Assembly (NCBI RefSeq): GCF_034259205.1
Contig: NZ_CP139487.1
Coordinates: 2,170,001 to 2,234,000, forward strand
DNA: 64,000 nucleotides
Source: Peredibacter starrii
GTDB lineage: Bacteria; Bdellovibrionota; Bacteriovoracia; Bacteriovoracales; Bacteriovoracaceae
Reading direction: 5' to 3'
Under the pieces are notes generated by a model. That model did not search any database. It was not told the origin of the DNA and saw nothing but the letters and a program-made list of their open reading frames with translations. The position numbers and the translations under genes were made by a program. Each line of letters begins with the position of its first letter. The first letter of the stretch is position 1. This document shows, piece after piece, positions 59,683 through 64,000 of this stretch.

Positions 59683-60825
59683 TTACTGTAATTGAAATTT
59701 CTCAAAGCGCTGAAGTTCCGTTTCTATCTGCTTTTTAAAGGTCGCAGATTTTTGTTTTGGTAACCATGTCCACTTCTGAATTAAAAGTTTTTTTAATTGG
59801 CGATCAGTTTTAAGATCTATAACTGCCACGATTTTGTCACCAATGAGAATTGGCAATGCAAAATAGCCATAAACCCGTTTTTCTTTTGGGATGTAGGCCT
59901 CAAACAAGTGCTGATAATCAAAAAACAGATTTAATCTTTTTCTTTGAATAATTAAAGGGTCAAAAGGAGAAAGGATATGGACCAACTCATGATCTAAGGT
60001 CACTTTTTTCTTCAGAAGTTCTGGTCTCATCCAATGTTGAACTTTTTCTGCACCATCTATGAGGACTGGGATTAGGTCTTGCTCATCAATCTGTCTTTGA
60101 ATCAAGGCCTTCATGGCGGCCTTTCGAGATGGCTCAAGATGGCAAATGGAATCAAGACTTACGATAGCTTGAGATCTTAATGCTCGCTCTAGTAAATATT
60201 CATTTAGCTCTTCTTCATTAGCTCGTTTAGGCCTTTTGTCCCAATTAAAGTGACGATCAGCCAACTCATACTTCTTTAACATGCCGATACGTTCACTAAT
60301 AACCAGTTTCCCTTGGTTAAATCCTAATTGAAGCGCTTTCTTGGATGGTTTTCGACTGGCCCAAGCGTGATCTTTTTCTACTAAGACATCATCTTGAATG
60401 TCTCGAATGCTAATCGGGCCATCCTTTTTGATAAGACGAAATAATTTCTGCAGATCTTCTTTTTTTACGCTGTCATACCAGGGATGGGGTGACTTCACAT
60501 TTTTTTCCATCCGGCCCCGGAAGAATCGATAGTCCTTTATCGGCACATAGGCCAAGGCATGGGTCCAATACTCGAAAATGGTTTTATCGTGGGTTTGAGC
60601 TTGGTAAAGATGCTTTTGATGATAATCGGGGATGCGTGAATACAAAATGTGATGATGACAGCGTTCAATGACATTGATGGTATCGATTTGAACGTAACCT
60701 AGATGCTCAATTACCTTGGTGGTGGCGGAAGGACCTTTTCCGAAATAATTTTTCTCATGAAGTCCTTGAGCGGAAATCCAAAGTGCCTTGGCCTGGCCTT
60801 TCATTATCTTTTCCGATTTCATCAA
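59683..60825 (-). CDS. ycaQ: YcaQ-family DNA glycosylase
   Basis: A 380-residue protein of the HTH_42/YcaQ (AlkZ/AlkX) family. The catalytic QxD-type motif is VQIDTINV (near residue 46), followed by ERCHHHILYSRIP, then three winged-helix domains and a C-terminal beta part (YGYFALPILIGDKIVAVIDL). In E. coli YcaQ removes bases in interstrand crosslinks, and its AlkZ relatives carry QxQ; QxD here points to the AlkX side. It is alone on the minus strand. The frame has several Met codons at the start. Confidence 0.87.
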   Translation of the reverse strand: MMKSEKIMKGQAKALWISAQGLHEKNYFGKGPSATTKVIEHLGYVQIDTINVIERCHHHILYSRIPDYHQKHLYQAQTHDKTIFEYWTHALAYVPIKDYRFFRGRMEKNVKSPHPWYDSVKKEDLQKLFRLIKKDGPISIRDIQDDVLVEKDHAWASRKPSKKALQLGFNQGKLVISERIGMLKKYELADRHFNWDKRPKRANEEELNEYLLERALRSQAIVSLDSICHLEPSRKAAMKALIQRQIDEQDLIPVLIDGAEKVQHWMRPELLKKKVTLDHELVHILSPFDPLIIQRKRLNLFFDYQHLFEAYIPKEKRVYGYFALPILIGDKIVAVIDLKTDRQLKKLLIQKWTWLPKQKSATFKKQIETELQRFEKFQLQ

Positions 60826-60864
60826 CTTTTTCCTACTGATTATTTAATTAAAAATTAAAATATT

Positions 60865-60889
60865 GGCCGAGACTTTGAATGTCCCGGCC
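60865..60889 (-). terminator. Terminator of the TolC/RND cluster
   Basis: On the minus strand stem GGCCG(G)GAC/GTC(T)CGGCC, one mismatch, loop ATTCAAA, is followed by AATATTTTAATTTTTAAT. It lies just past the tolC-like stop at 60900. Confidence 0.65.
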
Positions 60890-60899
60890 AGTAAAAGTG

Positions 60900-62138
60900 T
60901 TAATTTCCACTAAGACTCATCAGATACAGGGCCTCTGCCGTTGCAAACTGATAGTTCTTTTTAACTTCAGCGAAGTTCTCTCGAGCAGCAATCCATCTCT
61001 GATTGGCCTGGAGAACATCTGGAGAGTTTTTGATTCCTTTGGAATACTCTGTCAGAATACTTTCTTTGTAATCATCCATCAGCTTCACGTTGTCCTCAGC
61101 TCCATGAATAAGAGTGTGAGCAAGCTCAAGCTTCTTTTTCGCGTTTTGAGTTTCACGTTCAACTTCAAGCTGTTGAGAGCGAATTTGGGCCGCCTGGGCC
61201 CTAACAAGTGAGGACTTGGCCTGCGCCTGCTTAATTCCTTCACCTCCATCAAACAAAGGAAGAGTGAATCTGAAACCGAAGGTCACATCATTCCGCTGGC
61301 CCACATCAGGATACTCACGTTCCTTTTGAGTGAATCGTAAAGCGTAACCATAAAGTTCTAAATTAGGCGTCCACCATTTGGCCGCTTGCTTTTGCTCCAG
61401 ACTTGCCACTTCACTTAAAAGATTCGCTTTTTGGATGAGCATTGAGCTTCCCACTGAGGGTGAGAGTGTGTCTTCTTTTCCGTGTACAGGATGTGAATTC
61501 ACAAACTGAATCTCAAGTCCATTATCAGGATTTTGACCGAGAAGAGTCGCGATCATTCTTTTCGCCACGCCTTCTTCATACTTTAAACTTTCAAGTTCCT
61601 GGGTCAGTTGTATTTTCTGTTGTTGGAAATCCAAAAGATCTGTTCTGGTGGCAAGTCCCGCGTTGATTCTTTTACGGGCCCCTCTTAAGTTCACTTCATT
61701 GGAATCTATTGCTTTAACGAGGATGTTCTCAAGTTCAATGATGTAAGCGTAATGTGCCATGGCCTTGCGGACTTCAGAGATGATAAGAGAACGCGAAATC
61801 TTTGTTTCCACATTCGCGATCTCAGCTTCTTTATTTCGCTTTTCATTTTCAACCGAATCACGTCCAGAGTTAAAGACATTGATCTTGGCCTCAACACCAC
61901 CATACGGTTGGTTCACCCAGTAATAAGGTCCAGTGGTATATTTCTCACGACCGTAGAGAGTTGTGATCTTGGGTAAAAAGGATCTTGTTAAAGAACCTTT
62001 TAAGGTCTCAGAAGCGTGAAGCCTTTCCTTAAGAGTTGTGAGATTTGGATTTTGTTCAATCAATTCATTAATAGTCGTCTCATTGAGAGTCGTGGCGCTC
62101 AATGGTAAACTTATTAATAACAATAATAACCATTTCAT
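60900..62138 (-). CDS. TolC-family outer-membrane protein of an HME-type efflux system
   Basis: A 412-residue protein with a signal peptide cut near LSA at residue 15. The long coiled helices are of TolC/CusC type ([18 protein letters not shown] near the start, [19 protein letters not shown] near the end). It lies downstream of the RND pump and the HEGGHG protein on one transcript and is the probable exit duct. It is unlike the TolC-type protein at 16843. A short broken copy lies at 59590-59648. Confidence 0.87.
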   Translation of the reverse strand: MKWLLLLLISLPLSATTLNETTINELIEQNPNLTTLKERLHASETLKGSLTRSFLPKITTLYGREKYTTGPYYWVNQPYGGVEAKINVFNSGRDSVENEKRNKEAEIANVETKISRSLIISEVRKAMAHYAYIIELENILVKAIDSNEVNLRGARKRINAGLATRTDLLDFQQQKIQLTQELESLKYEEGVAKRMIATLLGQNPDNGLEIQFVNSHPVHGKEDTLSPSVGSSMLIQKANLLSEVASLEQKQAAKWWTPNLELYGYALRFTQKEREYPDVGQRNDVTFGFRFTLPLFDGGEGIKQAQAKSSLVRAQAAQIRSQQLEVERETQNAKKKLELAHTLIHGAEDNVKLMDDYKESILTEYSKGIKNSPDVLQANQRWIAARENFAEVKKNYQFATAEALYLMSLSGN

Positions 62139-62150
62139 AAAAACCTTTTC

Positions 62151-62594
62151 TTAGTCGAGATTTGAAAAACCGACGAACAATTTCTGCGTTCCTTTAGTTA
62201 GAAACAAATCAATGTTGAATGGTTTATATTCAACTTGTGGAAGTTGCGCCTCGTAGTGGTTTCCGGCCTTCTTGAATTTGAAGTCTCCGAAGTAAGTGAA
62301 CTTACCTTTTTTCTTTGCTTCTAATTTCGCTTCTACTTCATTTCCAAAAGCCGCGAGATCCATAAGGTTCATTTTGTTATCGAAAAGATAAAGGCTCAGC
62401 TTTCCTGAAGCAGCACGAACTAATTCGGCCTTAAAAAGAACTTTGGCATGGTCACCTTTGCCTGCCTCGGCCTTATCAACGATAGGGGAAGTAATTCCAC
62501 CAAATTTACCACCCTCGGTAAGTGAACCATGTCCACCTTCGTGCGCGAAAGCTGAAAGATTTAGAATCATAAGTGCCGTGATTAATAGTTTCAT
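62151..62594 (-). CDS. Small periplasmic protein of metal-efflux type cluster
   Basis: A 147-residue exported protein with a signal peptide cut after AFA near residue 17. The mature chain begins HEGGHGS, with His residues that could bind metal. The rest is strand-rich (VLFKAELVRAASGKLSLYLF, FTYFGDFKFKKAGNHYEAQL; in parts). It begins directly after the RND stop codon and 12 bases before the TolC-type gene. Its GAGGAG ribosome site is inside the 3' end of the RND gene. A metal-carrier role is inferred from the His-rich start and context only. Confidence 0.75.
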   Translation of the reverse strand: MKLLITALMILNLSAFAHEGGHGSLTEGGKFGGITSPIVDKAEAGKGDHAKVLFKAELVRAASGKLSLYLFDNKMNLMDLAAFGNEVEAKLEAKKKGKFTYFGDFKFKKAGNHYEAQLPQVEYKPFNIDLFLTKGTQKLFVGFSNLD

Positions 62595-64000
62595 TTAAAA
62601 CTCCTCATTTTTTAATTGTTCATTTTTATCAATATATCTTTGTGAAGCATTTTTACCAAAGAGATAAAACACCGCCGGTGTTACGAAAAGGTCCAGTAGG
62701 GTAGAAGTCAAAAGACCTCCCACGATTACAACGGCAACGGGGTGGAGAATCTCTTTCCCGGCCTCGCCTTTTGCGAATAACAATGGAGTTAGGGCAAGAA
62801 TGGCAGTCAGGGCCGTCATGAGAACGGGGACAAGTCTTTCTAGAGTTCCCCGGATAATCATCGCTCGACCAAATTTTTCACCTTCTTCCGTCATAAGATG
62901 GAGATAGTGAGAAATCATCATAATCCCATTTCTTGAAGCGATCCCACAAAGAGTCACAAAAGCAATGAGCGAAGCGATCGAAAATGACCTTTCTGTCAGA
63001 TAGATGGCCCCTACACTACCAATGAGTGCGAGCGGAATATTGAGCATAATTTGAAACGAGAGAACTGCCGAATTAAAGTGGAAGTACAGAATCAAAAAGA
63101 TCAATAAAAGAGAGATAAGACCCAGCCAGATCATTTGCTGAGAAGACTTCATCTGACTTTCAAACTGGCCCCCTACTTCCATATGATAACCTTCCGGCCA
63201 CTCAATTTCTTTTGAGGCCTTCTCGATTTTTGACACCAGTTCCCCAAGATCAACTCCGTGTGAGTTTGCAGAAACCACAAGTCTACGTTGCAGACCTTCA
63301 CGATTAATCATATTCGGGCCACTGCCTTTATAGACGTTTGCCACGTCTTTAACTTGAATATGATCACCAGTCGGAAGAAGTCTCAAACGAATGTTCTCAA
63401 TGGTCTCTGGATTTGAACGTGATGGTTCATCCAGTCTCAGCATGATTCCGTGAATCTGCTGACCTTCAATGACGTTACCGACACTGTAACCATTCAGCAT
63501 GGCCTCCATGTCCTGTGCCATGGAACCAGCACTCATGCGGGCCCTCTTCACTTCTTCTTTATCAATGAAGATCTTGAGTTGTGGGATTTGTACCAGCGGT
63601 TCCACTTGGAGATCTTCCAGACCTTTAATGTCTTTAATTTTTTCAAAAATTTCCCCACCCAGACGACGAAGTTCAACAATGTCTGGACCGAAGATCTTTA
63701 AAGCAATCTGTGAACGAACACCTGAAAGCATATGATCCAGGCGATGTGAAATTGGTTGACCCAGGTTTACAAACACTTCTGGCCATACAGATTTCACCTT
63801 CTCTCGGATGTCGTTGAAGATTGCTTCTCTGGGCCTTTCTGATTTTTTGAAATCAATGTCGATCTCGTTCCAGTTTACACCTTCGGCGTGCTCATCCATT
63901 TCTGCTCGGCCCACACGACGGGTAGTTGATTTCACTTCCGGGATCGTTAAGAGGGCCTTCTCTACTTCAAGACCTTTTCTGTTTGATTCAGTCAAAGAAA
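62595..64000 (-). CDS. RND efflux pump, CusA/CzcA-like, C-terminal part
   Basis: The C-terminal 466 or so residues of a heavy-metal-efflux RND pump, open at the right edge of the window so the N-terminal half is missing. Visible are the second porter domain (LKIFGPDIVELRRLGGEIF, RARMSAGSMAQDMEAM) and the second membrane block (NSAVLSFQIMLNIPLALIG, LIAFVTLCGIASRNGIMMI, LDLFVTPAVFYLFG). These are typical of CusA/CzcA pumps, which export Cu, Ag, Zn, Co or Cd. The adaptor, if present, should lie just beyond 64000 on the minus strand. Confidence 0.9.
   Translation of the reverse strand, partial: SLTESNRKGLEVEKALLTIPEVKSTTRRVGRAEMDEHAEGVNWNEIDIDFKKSERPREAIFNDIREKVKSVWPEVFVNLGQPISHRLDHMLSGVRSQIALKIFGPDIVELRRLGGEIFEKIKDIKGLEDLQVEPLVQIPQLKIFIDKEEVKRARMSAGSMAQDMEAMLNGYSVGNVIEGQQIHGIMLRLDEPSRSNPETIENIRLRLLPTGDHIQVKDVANVYKGSGPNMINREGLQRRLVVSANSHGVDLGELVSKIEKASKEIEWPEGYHMEVGGQFESQMKSSQQMIWLGLISLLLIFLILYFHFNSAVLSFQIMLNIPLALIGSVGAIYLTERSFSIASLIAFVTLCGIASRNGIMMISHYLHLMTEEGEKFGRAMIIRGTLERLVPVLMTALTAILALTPLLFAKGEAGKEILHPVAVVIVGGLLTSTLLDLFVTPAVFYLFGKNASQRYIDKNEQLKNEEF

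Overview
The window looks like chromosome from a predatory delta-type bacterium, most likely a Bacteriovorax/Peredibacter-like member of the Bdellovibrionota. This is inferred from gene content. There are many secreted hydrolases (peptidases of families S1, S8, S28, M1, M28 and a metzincin, a PLD-type phospholipase and a possible protein deamidase), many small proteins with signal peptides or lipoboxes, a TIGR02147-type regulator beside a secreted protein, an AmpG-like muropeptide importer and divergent RND pumps. There is no rRNA operon, insertion sequence, CRISPR array or prophage, and no gene-free stretch above 300 bases.

Layout. 1-9.3 kb holds secreted unknowns, an S28 peptidase, a PLD-like enzyme and a TonB-like protein. 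9.4-16.3 kb holds an M28 peptidase, a zinc alcohol dehydrogenase, a CheY-like regulator, a metzincin lipoprotein, an alpha/beta hydrolase, a lysyl-endopeptidase-like protease and an outer-membrane protein. 16.4-21.4 kb is an overlapping MarR-TolC-RND-DUF167 operon with no periplasmic adaptor. 21.5-27.4 kb holds a trypsin-like protease, a Tat-exported HiPIP, an orphan cytosine-5 methyltransferase coupled to ampG, and an ankyrin lipoprotein. 27.5-39.1 kb is mostly housekeeping (DUF2797, pepN, ogt, lplA, rpmG, rpmB) plus a DUF4340 protein and a subtilase. 39.3-43 kb is transketolase-cysK-VOC, where the transketolase carries an in-frame CsbD-like tail. 43-50.8 kb holds regulators and an overlapping trio of nucleoside phosphorylase-like, spore-photoproduct-lyase-like and 2-oxoglutarate/Fe(II) oxygenase genes. 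51-57 kb holds a 5'-nucleotidase, a trypsin-ankyrin fusion and several small secreted proteins. 57.2-64 kb holds tRNA-Ala(GGC), a hydrolase, a YcaQ glycosylase, a tiny tolC remnant, and a TolC/HEGGHG-protein/RND cluster cut by the window end.

How they fit together. The exported enzymes would degrade prey protein, lipid and wall. PepN and AmpG would finish and import the products, and the two efflux systems would handle toxic compounds or metals. Most genes end in compact hairpin terminators, several with a C(UUCG)G or GNRA loop. Several genes lack a Shine-Dalgarno sequence and instead have a -10-like hexamer 5-8 bases before the start codon, which suggests leaderless mRNAs. The most unusual items are the transketolase-CsbD fusion, the lyase/oxygenase/phosphorylase operon, the protease-ankyrin fusion, the tolC remnant and a palindromic operator-like motif shared by two divergent hydrolase promoters.
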